Notes: generated by a model not told the origin, from the sequence alone. DNA of 33,982 nt from Gemmata sp. (GCA_022843445.1 JALHNS010000023.1:1-33982); one strand, 5' to 3'. Counted from the first letter of the stretch, positions 14,813 to 23,720 are shown. Numbers and translations: made by a program.

Positions 14813-15790
14813 CTAATCGCCCAAGTCGAGCAGCCCCAAGTGGCCGTTCTCGCTGCCGAAGGCGAGCGTCAGGCCGTCGGGGGCGAAGGCGACGTGGTGC
14901 AGCGGCCCCACGCCCGGCGCGAACGCGCGCACTTCCTTCCCGCTCGCGGCGTCCCACACGCGCACGGTACCGTCGTGCGCGGCACTCGCCAACGTGCGGC
15001 CGTCCGGGGCGAAATCGATGCTCTGCACCTGATCGGTGTGGCCGCGAAAGTGGCGCGCCTTGCCCGGCTTGCGGCGCGCGCCTGTGCGCGCCGGCGGTAG
15101 CATGTCCCACACCATCACCACCGCCCCGCCGGACGCCGCGAGGCGCGTACCTTCGGGGTCGAACATCAGCCCGCGGACGACGCCGCGCAGCGCGAGTGTG
15201 TGGTACGGCGGCCCGCCGGCCCACTTCCAGAAGCGCACGTGCTTGTCCGCGCTCCCGGACACGAAGCCGTCCGGCCCGGACGCCAGCGCGCCGCAGGCGT
15301 TGTCGTGCCCGCGCACCGAGCGCACCGGCGCGTCCTTCTTCGCGTCCGTGATGAACACGCGCTCCGCGGCCCCCATTTGCCCGCCGGCGAACGCGAGGTG
15401 CTTGCCGTCGCGCGACACGGTCACGGTGCCCACGCCGCCCCACCCGTACGGCTTCACCACGTCCCATTTCTGTTTGCCGTTCCGCGCGTCCCACACGCGC
15501 ACGTGCATCTCCCACCCGCTTGTAATCAGCAACTTGCTATCGGGCGTGAACTGCGCGTGCGTGACGCAGGGCCCGTCGAGTAACAGCTCGAAGACGTCGT
15601 CGTCGTCGTCCAAGCCGAGCTTGTTGTCGACGTCTTCGGCGTCCGCTTCCCACAGCGGAACGCCTTTGTGCAGTTCGGTGGGGGCCCACACCTTCAAGTA
15701 GCCGTCGTAGCCCCCGCTCGCGAGCCGCGCGCCGTCGGGCGAAAAGCACACCACACTCACGCACTTCGCGTGCGGCTTGATAACGATCAC
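14813..15790 (-). CDS. WD40-repeat beta-propeller protein (325 aa)
   Basis: Repeats of the WD40 type run through the whole protein. Examples are VSVVCFSPDGARLASGGYDG..LKVW, THAQFTPDSKLLITSG..VRVWDA, FVSGSADKHVRFWKW, QSIDFAPDGRTLASAAHDG..VRVWDA and HVAFAPDGLTLAFGSENG. Six to seven blades are likely. An acidic insert (LDDDDDVFEL) interrupts one blade. There is no signal peptide, so it is probably cytoplasmic and a scaffold for protein contacts. GTG 15790 has GGGAGG six bases upstream and overlaps the stop of the nicotinate phosphoribosyltransferase gene as GTGA, implying coupled translation. Its place between two NAD-pathway genes hints at a partner role, but nothing in the sequence proves it. 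Confidence 0.88.
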   Translation of the reverse strand: MIVIKPHAKCVSVVCFSPDGARLASGGYDGYLKVWAPTELHKGVPLWEADAEDVDNKLGLDDDDDVFELLLDGPCVTHAQFTPDSKLLITSGWEMHVRVWDARNGKQKWDVVKPYGWGGVGTVTVSRDGKHLAFAGGQMGAAERVFITDAKKDAPVRSVRGHDNACGALASGPDGFVSGSADKHVRFWKWAGGPPYHTLALRGVVRGLMFDPEGTRLAASGGAVVMVWDMLPPARTGARRKPGKARHFRGHTDQVQSIDFAPDGRTLASAAHDGTVRVWDAASGKEVRAFAPGVGPLHHVAFAPDGLTLAFGSENGHLGLLDLGD

Positions 15791-17274
15791 GCGGCACCTC
15801 CCGCCAGTCGCGCTTTCGCTTCGGTCACTTCGGTCGCGCGCATCGCGCGGAACCGCTCCAAGTGCTCGCGCACCAGCGGAGACGGTTCCCACCGCGTGTA
15901 AGTGTTCCACGTGCGTTCGGCGCGGGCGGCCTGTTCGCGGAAGCCTTCGCCGTACACGACGCGGCCCCGATCCACCAGTTTCACGAACAGCGGGTCTCCG
16001 TCGATGCGCTCGCTCTTGTCGGCAACCACCAGAGTGCCGCCGCGCGCGTACACGCGCAAGTAGCCGGGGATCGTTTCCTTGCCGGGCGAGTTGGAGAATT
16101 TCACGTTCGGCCGGTCCTCGGTCGCGGTGCGCTTGAACGCGGCGCTCACGGTGTCGCGGTGAACCAGCTTCCACCAGTAGCCGCCGGCCCCGGGGAACAG
16201 CATCGTGGGTTCTTCGCCCGTGCGCGCGCGGAACGCCTCGTACACCTTGCGCACGCCGTCCGGCGTGACTTCGTCTTCGAACACGATCACCCGCGGCGGG
16301 ATGCCGAGTGCCTTCATGCGCTCGAAGTACAGCACGCACTGCGCCGCGATGTCGCCGCTATCGACGCGCACGCCCACGCGGTCCGTTTCGGGGTGCGCGC
16401 GAATCACGCGCAGCGCGTTTTCGAGACCGACCGTTTCGGCGTCCACCAAGTCGCAGAGCAGCGACGCCGTTCCCACGCGCGACACGAACCGGTCCATCAT
16501 CGCGTATTCGGCCGCGCTCAGCGTTTTGTCGAAGCTCTGACCGGCGCACATCATCTCGTGCCCGATGGTGCCGATGGAGCGGAACAGCTCCGGCCAAAGG
16601 AACTCCGCGGTGTCGTTCGACGTGAGTTGTGCCGCGCCTTGTTCGCCGGCCCCACCCACGAAGCGCGCGAGCAGCAGAACAAGGTTGCACACTTCGACCG
16701 GGGCGGAGCGCAGGCCGAACTCCGCGTCGCGCGGCGTGGCCTCGCTCATCAGCCGCGCTTTGGTGGCTTGAATGACCGGCGCGAAGTAGCGGCACATCGC
16801 GGGTTCGAGGTACGAGATCAGCCCGCCCGCGCCTTCGAACGTGAGGCACGGCACGCCCGCGAGGAACGTCTGCCCGCCGGCGAACCCCCACACATCAACG
16901 GGCAGGCGCAGTTCGTCGCCGCTCTGCGCGAGCACGCTGTCCCACAGTTCCCGCGGAAAGGCTTTGGTGTGCGCGTGCGCGGCGAACCAGTCGCGTGACA
17001 GCTCGATGTCACTCCGCATCAGCGGCTTGTGAAACCACTGCGCGAGCATGGCTTCGTGCCCGGCCATGACGAGCCGGTTGTTCGCGCCCGGTTCCGGCAG
17101 CCCTTTGCGCAGCGTGAGCGTGTACGCCGAGGGCGCGAGCGCGACCTCTGGGACCGCGGCCCACATGGTGCGCTTGTAGGTGTCGGTGCCGCCGAGCCAG
17201 CCGCCCAAGAGGAACAGCTTGTCGAAGAACTCGGCGCGCATCGCGGCGCGCTTGGGAGCGAACGGGTCGGGCAT
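15787..17274 (-). CDS. pncB: Nicotinate phosphoribosyltransferase (495 aa)
   Basis: The enzyme converts nicotinate and PRPP, with ATP, to nicotinate mononucleotide, the entry step of NAD salvage. Family marks seen are GTDTYKRTM (29-37) near the N-terminus, GTIGHE (235-240) with the His phosphorylated in this family, and VGVRVDSGDI (300-309) in the PRPP/nicotinate site. A late KFSNSPGKETIPGYLRVYA matches the conserved lysine/PG segment. Length is normal for a bacterial enzyme. The ATG at 17274 has only a weak ribosome site. The 3' end overlaps the WD40 gene by four bases, and NAD synthetase follows, so the three form an NAD-salvage operon. Confidence 0.9.
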   Translation of the reverse strand: MPDPFAPKRAAMRAEFFDKLFLLGGWLGGTDTYKRTMWAAVPEVALAPSAYTLTLRKGLPEPGANNRLVMAGHEAMLAQWFHKPLMRSDIELSRDWFAAHAHTKAFPRELWDSVLAQSGDELRLPVDVWGFAGGQTFLAGVPCLTFEGAGGLISYLEPAMCRYFAPVIQATKARLMSEATPRDAEFGLRSAPVEVCNLVLLLARFVGGAGEQGAAQLTSNDTAEFLWPELFRSIGTIGHEMMCAGQSFDKTLSAAEYAMMDRFVSRVGTASLLCDLVDAETVGLENALRVIRAHPETDRVGVRVDSGDIAAQCVLYFERMKALGIPPRVIVFEDEVTPDGVRKVYEAFRARTGEEPTMLFPGAGGYWWKLVHRDTVSAAFKRTATEDRPNVKFSNSPGKETIPGYLRVYARGGTLVVADKSERIDGDPLFVKLVDRGRVVYGEGFREQAARAERTWNTYTRWEPSPLVREHLERFRAMRATEVTEAKARLAGGAA

Positions 17275-17383
17275 GGTGTGTTCCCGGGACCGCGGCCGTC
17301 TCGGCCGCCGCTTCGGGGTGAGTGATACAAACGAGTGATTCGCGGTTCGCGCCGCGGCGGGCGGGACGCCCGCGGTCCCGGGG

Positions 17384-17839
17384 TCAGTCCGCGTCCACGT
17401 TCAGCGATTGCACGATCGCGCGCAGTACCGGGTCGTTCGCGTCGCGGTCGTAGGCGCTCACTTGGGCCATGAGCAGCAGCGGGCCGGCGAAGGTGTCCAG
17501 CGCCCGCACGCGGCACTCGGTCGCGGTGTCGAAGGTGAGGAAGTCGGCGTCGAACCCGATGCTCGGCTGCCCCGCAACCGGTTCCACCGCGGTCTGCGCG
17601 TCGAACTCTTCGTACTCGCCGCGCAGGGCGGCGAGCGTTTGGTCGGCGAGGTCCGCGGGGTGCGGCGCTTCCGGGCGCAGCGACACCATCAGGAACGCGG
17701 TGCCGGGGCTGTTCACGGTCGCGGTCCAACCGCCGGCCTCGTCGTCGGCCGCGTCGGCGCGGTTCGCGTGCTCTTCCACGTCGAGCACCCAGTTCGCGGG
17801 GTATTGGAAGGCGATGCCGTCGCGGGAGAAGGTTTTCAT
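17384..17839 (-). CDS. DcrB/DUF1795-like protein (151 aa)
   Basis: This 151-residue protein from ATG 17839 begins with a strand-turn FSRDGIAFQYPANWVLDVEE, the FxYPxxW pattern of DcrB/PsbP-like (DUF1795) proteins. It continues with alternating strands (TAFLMVSLRPEA, PSIGFDADFLTF, TECRVRALD, PLLLMAQVSAYD) and a final helix with VLRAIVQSLNV, typical of that fold. No signal peptide is present, unlike many DcrB relatives. The function is unknown. The frame extends to 17929, but that part overlaps an intergenic inverted repeat. It lies 109 bases upstream of the nicotinate phosphoribosyltransferase gene on the same strand and may be transcribed with it. Confidence 0.75.
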   Translation of the reverse strand: MKTFSRDGIAFQYPANWVLDVEEHANRADAADDEAGGWTATVNSPGTAFLMVSLRPEAPHPADLADQTLAALRGEYEEFDAQTAVEPVAGQPSIGFDADFLTFDTATECRVRALDTFAGPLLLMAQVSAYDRDANDPVLRAIVQSLNVDAD

Positions 17840-17859
17840 TCCACTGGTTCCACGAATTC

Positions 17860-17947
17860 GAGTGCGCGAGTGTGAGGGTGGAGAGTGCGAGGGAGAAAAC
17901 GCCGGCCTCTTCTCCCTCCACTCTGGCACTCTGGCGCTCTGGCACTC
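17860..17947. repeat. Imperfect inverted repeat containing a CACTCTGG tandem array
   Basis: A purine-rich left arm (from GAGTGCGCGAGTG to GAGGGAGAA, 17860-17897) is nearly the reverse complement of a pyrimidine-rich right arm (17910-17947), with mismatches and one indel. The right arm contains 8-base tandem units CACTCTGG, CACTCTGG, CGCTCTGG and CACTC from 17919. The repeat touches the stop of the carboxylate-amine ligase gene. Confidence 0.75.
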
Positions 17948-19058
17948 ACCCCGACACGCCCTCTTGCGTTTCGCGCACCAGCAACTCCGCGACCGCGCGC
18001 GTGCTGCCGGTCGCGGCGAACGCCTTCAGTTGCCGGTCGGCGCTGCTGCCGGTCTCCATGATCTTATACGCGTACTCGATCTCCTTCCGGGTGCCCAACT
18101 CGTCGATCACGTCGCGCAGGAACCAGTCGATCATCTCGTGAATCAACTCGCGCACCGGCACTTCTTTCTCCTTGCCGAGGTCGATCAGCTTGCCGTCCAG
18201 TCCGTACCGCACGGCGCGCCACTTGTTCTCTTCGATCAGTTCGGTGGGGTACACGCGGAACGTGAGGTTGTCGCGGCGCAGCTTCCACAGCTTCGCGATG
18301 ATCGCTTGGAAGATGGCCGCGATGCACACCGCTTCGTCCACCTTCGTGCACACGTCGCAAATGCGGAACTCGAGCGTCGGGTAGCGGTGGTTCGGGCGCA
18401 CGTCGTACCAGATTTTCGAGCCGTCCGGGATGCAGTTCGTGTGCTGCATCGTCTCCACCATGCCCGAGAATTCCGGCCAGTCGGTGAACAGCGGCGGGAT
18501 GCCGCTCCGCGGGAAGTGGCGGAAGATGATCGACCGGTAGCTCTTCAGACCCGTGTTGCGCCCGGTCCAGAACGGCGACGACGTGCTGAGGCACAGAACG
18601 TGCGGGGCGAAGTACCGCGCGACGTTCATGGCGTCGATGAGGAAGTCGCGGTCCTCGATGCCGATGTGAACGTGCGTGCCGAAGATGAGCAACTGCCGGG
18701 CGAGGTCTTGCATGTCGTTCTGCACGCCGAGGTAGCGCTCGAACGGCGTGATCTCTTGCTCCTCCCACTTCGAAAACGGGTGCGTGCCCGCGGCGGCAAT
18801 TACCAGCCCGTTGCGCGCCGCGAGGCCGGTGATGGCCCGCCGCAACTTCACCAGCTCGGCGCGCGCATCCGCGGGCGTCTGGCAGATTTCCGTGCCCACT
18901 TCCACCATCGACTGGTGCAGTTCGGCCTTGATCTGCTCTTTCAGAATCAACTTGCCTTCTTCGAGAATCTGCGTGATGTACGACTTCAATTCGCCCGTGG
19001 CCGGGTCGATGATCTGGTACTCTTCCTCGATGCCGAGGGTGAGCGACGGGGCTTTCAT
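17946..19058 (-). CDS. YbdK-type carboxylate-amine ligase (glutamate-cysteine ligase 2 family, 370 aa)
   Basis: This 370-residue protein from ATG 19058 starts TLGIEEEYQIID, the hallmark of the GCS2/YbdK family. It continues with family segments VGTEICQTPADAR, AAGTHPFSKWEEQ, LLIFGTHVHIGIED and LEFRICDVCT, metal- and substrate-binding parts of the glutamine-synthetase-like fold. Members couple a carboxylate to an amine with ATP; E. coli YbdK has weak glutamate-cysteine ligase activity, but the real substrate is usually unknown. Length fits the family. The frame is open to 19313, but that extension is antisense to the next gene. It may be transcribed ahead of the DcrB-like gene, with the inverted repeat between them. 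Confidence 0.88.
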   Translation of the reverse strand: MKAPSLTLGIEEEYQIIDPATGELKSYITQILEEGKLILKEQIKAELHQSMVEVGTEICQTPADARAELVKLRRAITGLAARNGLVIAAAGTHPFSKWEEQEITPFERYLGVQNDMQDLARQLLIFGTHVHIGIEDRDFLIDAMNVARYFAPHVLCLSTSSPFWTGRNTGLKSYRSIIFRHFPRSGIPPLFTDWPEFSGMVETMQHTNCIPDGSKIWYDVRPNHRYPTLEFRICDVCTKVDEAVCIAAIFQAIIAKLWKLRRDNLTFRVYPTELIEENKWRAVRYGLDGKLIDLGKEKEVPVRELIHEMIDWFLRDVIDELGTRKEIEYAYKIMETGSSADRQLKAFAATGSTRAVAELLVRETQEGVSG

Positions 19059-19167
19059 GGGAACCGTGTTCGCGCGGCGCGCGGTGCGTGGATGGGGCCG
19101 AGAGGTGCGGCTATTATGCCCACCACCGCGCGCGAAAGCGAGTGCGCGCAAGCGAAAGGAGCGAGCC

Positions 19168-20226
19168 GTGGCCGCGCGCATCCCGACACACGTGTTCCGC
19201 ACCCCCCCGATCAAGTGGCTGCCGGTCCTGATCTTCGCTCTCGTGTCGTGCGCCGCCGCGGGGCTGGCGTGGTACTTCGACGCGAATACGTGGGGTTGGG
19301 CGTGCGCCGGCACGGTCGGCCTCGCGTGTGTAGCCGGGGTCGGTTACAGAATCGTTGACGCCCTCGATCGCGCGCCGAAACTCGTCGTCGATGCCGACGG
19401 GTTTCGCGACCTGCGCGAGGCGTCGCCGCTCGAACTCGCGTGGGACGATGTCGTCTGGTTGAGCGCGCGGGCCGAACGCGGGCGGGGCACTTCGGAGGTG
19501 ATTCTGGAAGTGCGCGACCGCAGCGGCGAAGAGAGCCAATTGATCGTGGAGGTGGCTCTGTTGGACGCGCCGGTGGACGAGATCGTGAGGGCCGTCGAAG
19601 AGGTGTGGGAACTGGTGCGCGAGGCCCGCGGCGCGGACGCGGACGAGGAACTGACCGCGGAGGAGTGGAAGGCGCGCAAACTCGCGCCGGAACTCGCGGC
19701 GCGCGCCGGGGCCGAGGTGCCGGAAGTCGAAGTGCGCAACAAGGTACTCTCGCCGCTCGACGGGATCGGGTGCGGCGCGGTCGGTGCCATCGTACTGTTC
19801 GCGGCGCTCTACGCGCTCGGCGCGAACAGTGTCAAGTGGGTCTGCTCCGGGTTCGTGCTGTTCGCGGGGGTGCTGTTCGCCGGCACCGCGCTGCGCCAGA
19901 ACCGCGACCGCGGCGTGAAGGTGGCGCTCGGCCCGGACGGTCTCGAACTGTGCGAGGCCGAACGGTCGTACCCGCTCGACGCCGTCGCCGAACTGAAAGC
20001 GGGCTACTACAAGGCGCGCGTGGGCGTTATGGTTATCGTGAAATTGCAATACGACGACGGCACCACCGACACGGTCCAGTTCGGCGCGGGCGATTTGGAC
20101 CGCCCCCCCGAGGAACTGTGCGAACTGATCCGCGAGGTGTGGCTCACGATCCGCGCGCGGAAGTTGCACCCGCACGCGAAACCGCCCAAGAAGCCCAAGA
20201 AAAAGCCGCGCCCGGACGACGACTAG
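19168..20226 (+). CDS. Membrane protein with two tandem PH-like halves (352 aa)
   Basis: I do not recognise a named family, but the protein is an internal duplication. Each half has a pair of transmembrane helices (about 17-57 and 200-245) followed by a similar soluble domain. In the first, KLVVDADGFRDLREASPLEL leads to a helix EIVRAVEEVWELVREA. In the second, KVALGPDGLELCEAERSYPL leads to ELCELIREVWLTIRAR. The pattern of a strand pair, a charged turn and a final EVW helix resembles bacterial PH-like domains. The C-terminus is lysine/proline-rich (KPPKKPKKKPRPDDD). GTG 19168 has AGGAG six bases upstream. It is divergent from the carboxylate-amine ligase gene. Confidence 0.75.
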   Translation: MAARIPTHVFRTPPIKWLPVLIFALVSCAAAGLAWYFDANTWGWACAGTVGLACVAGVGYRIVDALDRAPKLVVDADGFRDLREASPLELAWDDVVWLSARAERGRGTSEVILEVRDRSGEESQLIVEVALLDAPVDEIVRAVEEVWELVREARGADADEELTAEEWKARKLAPELAARAGAEVPEVEVRNKVLSPLDGIGCGAVGAIVLFAALYALGANSVKWVCSGFVLFAGVLFAGTALRQNRDRGVKVALGPDGLELCEAERSYPLDAVAELKAGYYKARVGVMVIVKLQYDDGTTDTVQFGAGDLDRPPEELCELIREVWLTIRARKLHPHAKPPKKPKKKPRPDDD

Positions 20227-20239
20227 GCGCGCTTCGGTC

Positions 20240-20256
20240 GGTGCCGGCGGGGCACC
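20240..20256. terminator. GC hairpin between convergent genes
   Basis: GGTGCC-GGCGG-GGCACC forms a perfect 6-bp stem in the gap (20227-20332) between two convergent stops. There is no U-run, so the call is tentative. Confidence 0.3.
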
Positions 20257-20332
20257 CCGGTTTGCGGCCGCGCGCCGCGCCACGGCGAAACGGCGTGAAG
20301 AGCGGGACGAACCGCGGCCTCCGGCGCGCGCG

Positions 20333-20926
20333 CTACTCCAGCCCCGGAATCTTTAGGAACAGGCCGTACCCGTTCACGCACAGGAACCCGCCGACGACGG
20401 CGACCACGACGCTCAGGTAGAACGCGATCCGCTTCCCGGAGAGCATCGCCACGCTCGCCAGCACGATCCCGATTTGCAGGAACACTTCCGCGAAGTCGAA
20501 GTACGGGTCGCGGCGCGAGGCGAGGTCGCGCTCGGCCTCGTGCTCGCGGGCCTCGGCCATGATCTCCTCTTTTTCCTTCTTGTACTCGGCTGCTTTCTTC
20601 TCGTAGTCGCTCTTGGCCCTCTCGCGCCGCGCCTTCTTCTTCGCGCTCGGGTTCGGTTCCTCGTCGAGGTCCGCGAGTTGCATCTCCAAATCCTTCGCCG
20701 CGAGCACATACAGGTTCTCGCGCACCACTTTCGCCTGATAGTAGGCCCACGCGTTGCTGGCTTTTTGCTGAGCCATCACCATGTCTTTGCCCGCGTTACT
20801 GCCGCCCAGCGCCGTGACCGCGAGCAGCACCGCGTACACCGCGACCATGAGCGCGATGACGCGCGTGAACGGGTCGCTGCCCTTCTCTTCAACTTCCTTC
20901 GGGTCCGGTACTTCGATGTCGGCCAT
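20333..20926 (-). CDS. DUF4337 membrane protein (197 aa)
   Basis: The layout is that of DUF4337. A short acidic N-terminus precedes SDPFTRVIALMVAVYAVLLA, with a transmembrane helix at ~23-41. QQKASNAWAYYQAKVVREN follows, then a long charged coiled coil (~75-135, rich in K/E/R), and two further transmembrane helices (~145-162 and ~168-190). The function is unknown; family members are small inner-membrane proteins. The ATG at 20926 has AGGTG upstream. It is divergent from hrpB by 87 bases. Confidence 0.82.
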   Translation of the reverse strand: MADIEVPDPKEVEEKGSDPFTRVIALMVAVYAVLLAVTALGGSNAGKDMVMAQQKASNAWAYYQAKVVRENLYVLAAKDLEMQLADLDEEPNPSAKKKARRERAKSDYEKKAAEYKKEKEEIMAEAREHEAERDLASRRDPYFDFAEVFLQIGIVLASVAMLSGKRIAFYLSVVVAVVGGFLCVNGYGLFLKIPGLE

Positions 20927-21013
20927 GTGTCACCTGTGAAATGAATGCGGCAGCGCCGGCAGTGTGCGAACCGCACGCGCGAGCGTCAAGGTGAAGGTCG
21001 CTAAACTACCCGC

Positions 21014-23533
21014 ATGCCGCGCGATCCGTTGCCAATTGATGACGCCCTCCCTCAGTTGCTCGCCGCGCTGCGCGCGAGCGGGGCCGCCGTGCTGCGCGCT
21101 CCCACAGGCGCGGGTAAGACCACCCGAGTGCCCCCCGCGCTGGTGGAAAGCGGACTCGCGGGGCGCGACGGCCTCGTGCTGGTGCTCGAACCGCGGCGCG
21201 TCGCGGCCCGGGCGGCGGCGCGCCGCATGGCCCTCGAACACGGTTCGCCGCTCGGCGACACCTTCGGCTACCAAGTGCGGTTCGACAAGAAGGCGAGCGC
21301 GCGCACCCGCGTGCTGGTGGTCACGCCCGGCGTGCTGCTGCGGCGGCTGCACGACGACCCGTTTCTGGAAGGCGTCGCGGCCGTCGTGTTCGACGAGTTC
21401 CACGAGCGCGGCCTCGAAGCCGACCTCGCACTCGGCATGGTGCGGCTCGTGCGCGAGAACGTGCGCCCCGATCTGCTCGCGGTCGTAATGTCCGCGACCG
21501 TCGATCCATCGGCGGTGAGCACTTACTTCGGCGGTTGCCCGGTGGTCGATAGCGCCGGGCGCACGTTCCCGGTGGACGTGCGCTACCGCTCGCGGCGGAG
21601 CGACACCCCGGTGTCACGTGCCGTCGCGGACGCCGTGCGCGAACTACTGACCGAGCGCGCCGGCGATGTGCTCGCGTTCCTGCCGGGCCTGCGCGAGATT
21701 CGCCAAACGGCCGACGAACTCAGTTCGCTATCCGGCACGGAAGTGGTGCCGCTGCACGGCGACCTGCCGCCCGAGCAGCAGGACCGCGCGCTCCAGAAAC
21801 TCGCGCACCGAAAGGTCGTGCTCGCAACCAACGTTGCGGAAACCTCGGTCACGGTGGATGGTGTAACTGCGGTGGTGGATTCCGGCCTCGCGCGGCAAAT
21901 GGAGTTCGAGGCGGGCGTCGGGATGGACCGGTTGCGGCTCGTGCCCATTTCGCGCGCGAGCGCCGACCAGCGCGCCGGCCGCGCCGGCCGCACCGCACCG
22001 GGCGTGTGCGTGCGGTTGTGGGACGAACCTTCGCACCGCGCGCGAACGGAACAGGCGGTGCCCGAAATCCGGCGCGTCGATTTGTGCGGCGCGGTGCTGC
22101 AACTCGCGGCGCTCGGCGAACCGGACGTGCGCAAGTTCCCGTGGCTCGACGCGCCTTCGCCAGAAGCCGTGGCGCAAGCGCTCGCGCTGCTGGACGCGCT
22201 CGACCTCTTCCGCACCGGCGTGCTCACCAAACTCGGCAAAGCCGCGGCCGGGCTGCCGGTTCACCCGCGGCTCGCGCGCCTGCTGCTCGAAGGTCAGAGC
22301 CTCGGCTGCGCGCGGCGCGCGGCGCTCGCGGCGGCGCTGCTGTCGGAGCGCGACCCGTTCGTGCGCGAGTTCGACAGCGGCCCGCAGGTGCGCACCGCGC
22401 CGAACACCGTATCGGACGTGCTCGACCGCGTGGAAGCGCTCGAAGCGTTCGAGGCCCGCGGCCGGCTCGACGGTCCGCTCGGCCGCTTGCACAAGGGCGG
22501 CGCGCACGGCGTACTCGAAGTGCGCGACCAACTCGCGCGCCTCGTTCGCAGTGAGCAAACCGCGGTGGGCGACGATTCGCTGCTGCGCGCCGTCTTCTCC
22601 GCGTACCCGGATCGGCTCGCGCGGCGGCGCGAGGTGGGCAGCACGCGGGCGCTCACGGTCGGCGGGCGCGGCGTTCGGCTCGCGCCGACGAGCGGCGTTC
22701 ACGAACCGGAGTTGTTCGTGTGCGTCGATGTGGACGCCGGCGGCGCGGACTCGTTCGTGCGGCTCGCGTCCGGCGTCGAACGCGAGTGGCTCCCAGCAGA
22801 GCGCGTTTCGACTCGCATCGAGGTAACGTTCGACGAGCGCGCGGAGCGGCTCGCGGCGCGAAAGGTGACGCGGTTCGGCGACCTCGTGCTGCAGGAGGCC
22901 GACGCACACATCGCGGACGAAGGCGCTGCCGCCGCGGTGCTGGCCCGCGCCGCCGCGGACCGGTTGGAGAAGGTGTTGCCCGCGCCGGACAGCGCCGCGG
23001 GCGCGTTCCGCACGCGCGTACGGTGCCTACGAACGTGGGCGCCGGAACTGAACCTGCCTGCGTTCGAAGCCGCCGACCTCGCGGACGCGCTCGAAGCGCT
23101 GTGTCGCGGGCGGCGGTCGCTCGCGGACGTGCGCACCGGGCCGTGGCTGGACGTGCTTCGCGGTTCGCTTTCTTACCAGCAACTGCAAGCGGTGGAAGCG
23201 GAAGCCCCGGAGCGCATCGAGGTGCCGAGCGGGAGCCACATCGCGCTCGCATACGAAGAGGGCCGCCCGCCGGTGCTCGCGGCACGCATTCAAGAAATGT
23301 TCGGCCTCACGGAAACGCCGCGCGTCGCCCGCGGCCGGGTGAAGGTGCTGCTGCACCTGCTCGCCCCGAACTACCGGCCGCAGCAGGTAACGGACGACCT
23401 CGCGAGCTTCTGGGCGAACGGCTACCCGATGGTGCGGAAGGAACTGCGCGCGCGGTACCCGAAGCACAGTTGGCCCGAAGACCCGCTCACCGCCGACGCC
23501 ATCCGCGGCCCCAAGAAGCGGCGCACGGAATGA
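21014..23533 (+). CDS. hrpB: ATP-dependent helicase HrpB (839 aa)
   Basis: This is a DEAH-type superfamily 2 helicase that unwinds nucleic acid with ATP. Motif I is APTGAGKT (29-36) and motif II DEFH (127-130). Motif III is SAT within LAVVMSATVD, motif V LATNVAETSVTVDG, and motif VI QRAGRAGR. HrpB-specific parts follow: the helicase-associated region with LLLEGQSLGC and the C-terminal segment LASFWANGYPMVRKELRARYPKHSWPEDP, diagnostic of the family. Length matches E. coli HrpB (about 800 residues). Its cellular role is poorly known. The DEFH in place of DEAH is usual for this family. Confidence 0.93.
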   Translation: MPRDPLPIDDALPQLLAALRASGAAVLRAPTGAGKTTRVPPALVESGLAGRDGLVLVLEPRRVAARAAARRMALEHGSPLGDTFGYQVRFDKKASARTRVLVVTPGVLLRRLHDDPFLEGVAAVVFDEFHERGLEADLALGMVRLVRENVRPDLLAVVMSATVDPSAVSTYFGGCPVVDSAGRTFPVDVRYRSRRSDTPVSRAVADAVRELLTERAGDVLAFLPGLREIRQTADELSSLSGTEVVPLHGDLPPEQQDRALQKLAHRKVVLATNVAETSVTVDGVTAVVDSGLARQMEFEAGVGMDRLRLVPISRASADQRAGRAGRTAPGVCVRLWDEPSHRARTEQAVPEIRRVDLCGAVLQLAALGEPDVRKFPWLDAPSPEAVAQALALLDALDLFRTGVLTKLGKAAAGLPVHPRLARLLLEGQSLGCARRAALAAALLSERDPFVREFDSGPQVRTAPNTVSDVLDRVEALEAFEARGRLDGPLGRLHKGGAHGVLEVRDQLARLVRSEQTAVGDDSLLRAVFSAYPDRLARRREVGSTRALTVGGRGVRLAPTSGVHEPELFVCVDVDAGGADSFVRLASGVEREWLPAERVSTRIEVTFDERAERLAARKVTRFGDLVLQEADAHIADEGAAAAVLARAAADRLEKVLPAPDSAAGAFRTRVRCLRTWAPELNLPAFEAADLADALEALCRGRRSLADVRTGPWLDVLRGSLSYQQLQAVEAEAPERIEVPSGSHIALAYEEGRPPVLAARIQEMFGLTETPRVARGRVKVLLHLLAPNYRPQQVTDDLASFWANGYPMVRKELRARYPKHSWPEDPLTADAIRGPKKRRTE

Positions 23534-23541
23534 AGAATATA

Positions 23542-23708
23542 ATCCGCAGATTTCGCAGATGGACACAGATTTGAAGCCAGAAGACGAAAGGCAGTTGTTG
23601 ACAGGATGAACAGGATAAAATCAATGTCTTGAAATCCGGCCTATCCTGTTCATCCTGTCAACAACTCTGCTGTATTCAAATCTGCGTCTATCTGCGAAAT
23701 CTGCGGAT
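23542..23708. repeat. 167-base nested palindrome between convergent genes
   Basis: The outer arms (23542-23575, starting ATCCGCAGATTTCGCAGAT, and 23675-23708) are reverse complements with 2 mismatches in 34. The inner arms (23593-23617, with GACAGGATGAACAGGATA, and 23642-23666) match perfectly over 25 bases. Spacers are short and AT-richer than the surrounding DNA. It fills the gap between the hrpB and sulfatase stops. It resembles short palindromic elements scattered through many bacterial genomes and could act as a bidirectional terminator. Confidence 0.9.
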
Positions 23709-23720
23709 AAACACTCTTCT

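Noticed and set aside
23542-23708. CRISPR array or insertion sequence
   Set aside because: The repeats are inverted, not regularly spaced direct repeats, and no transposase is encoded.
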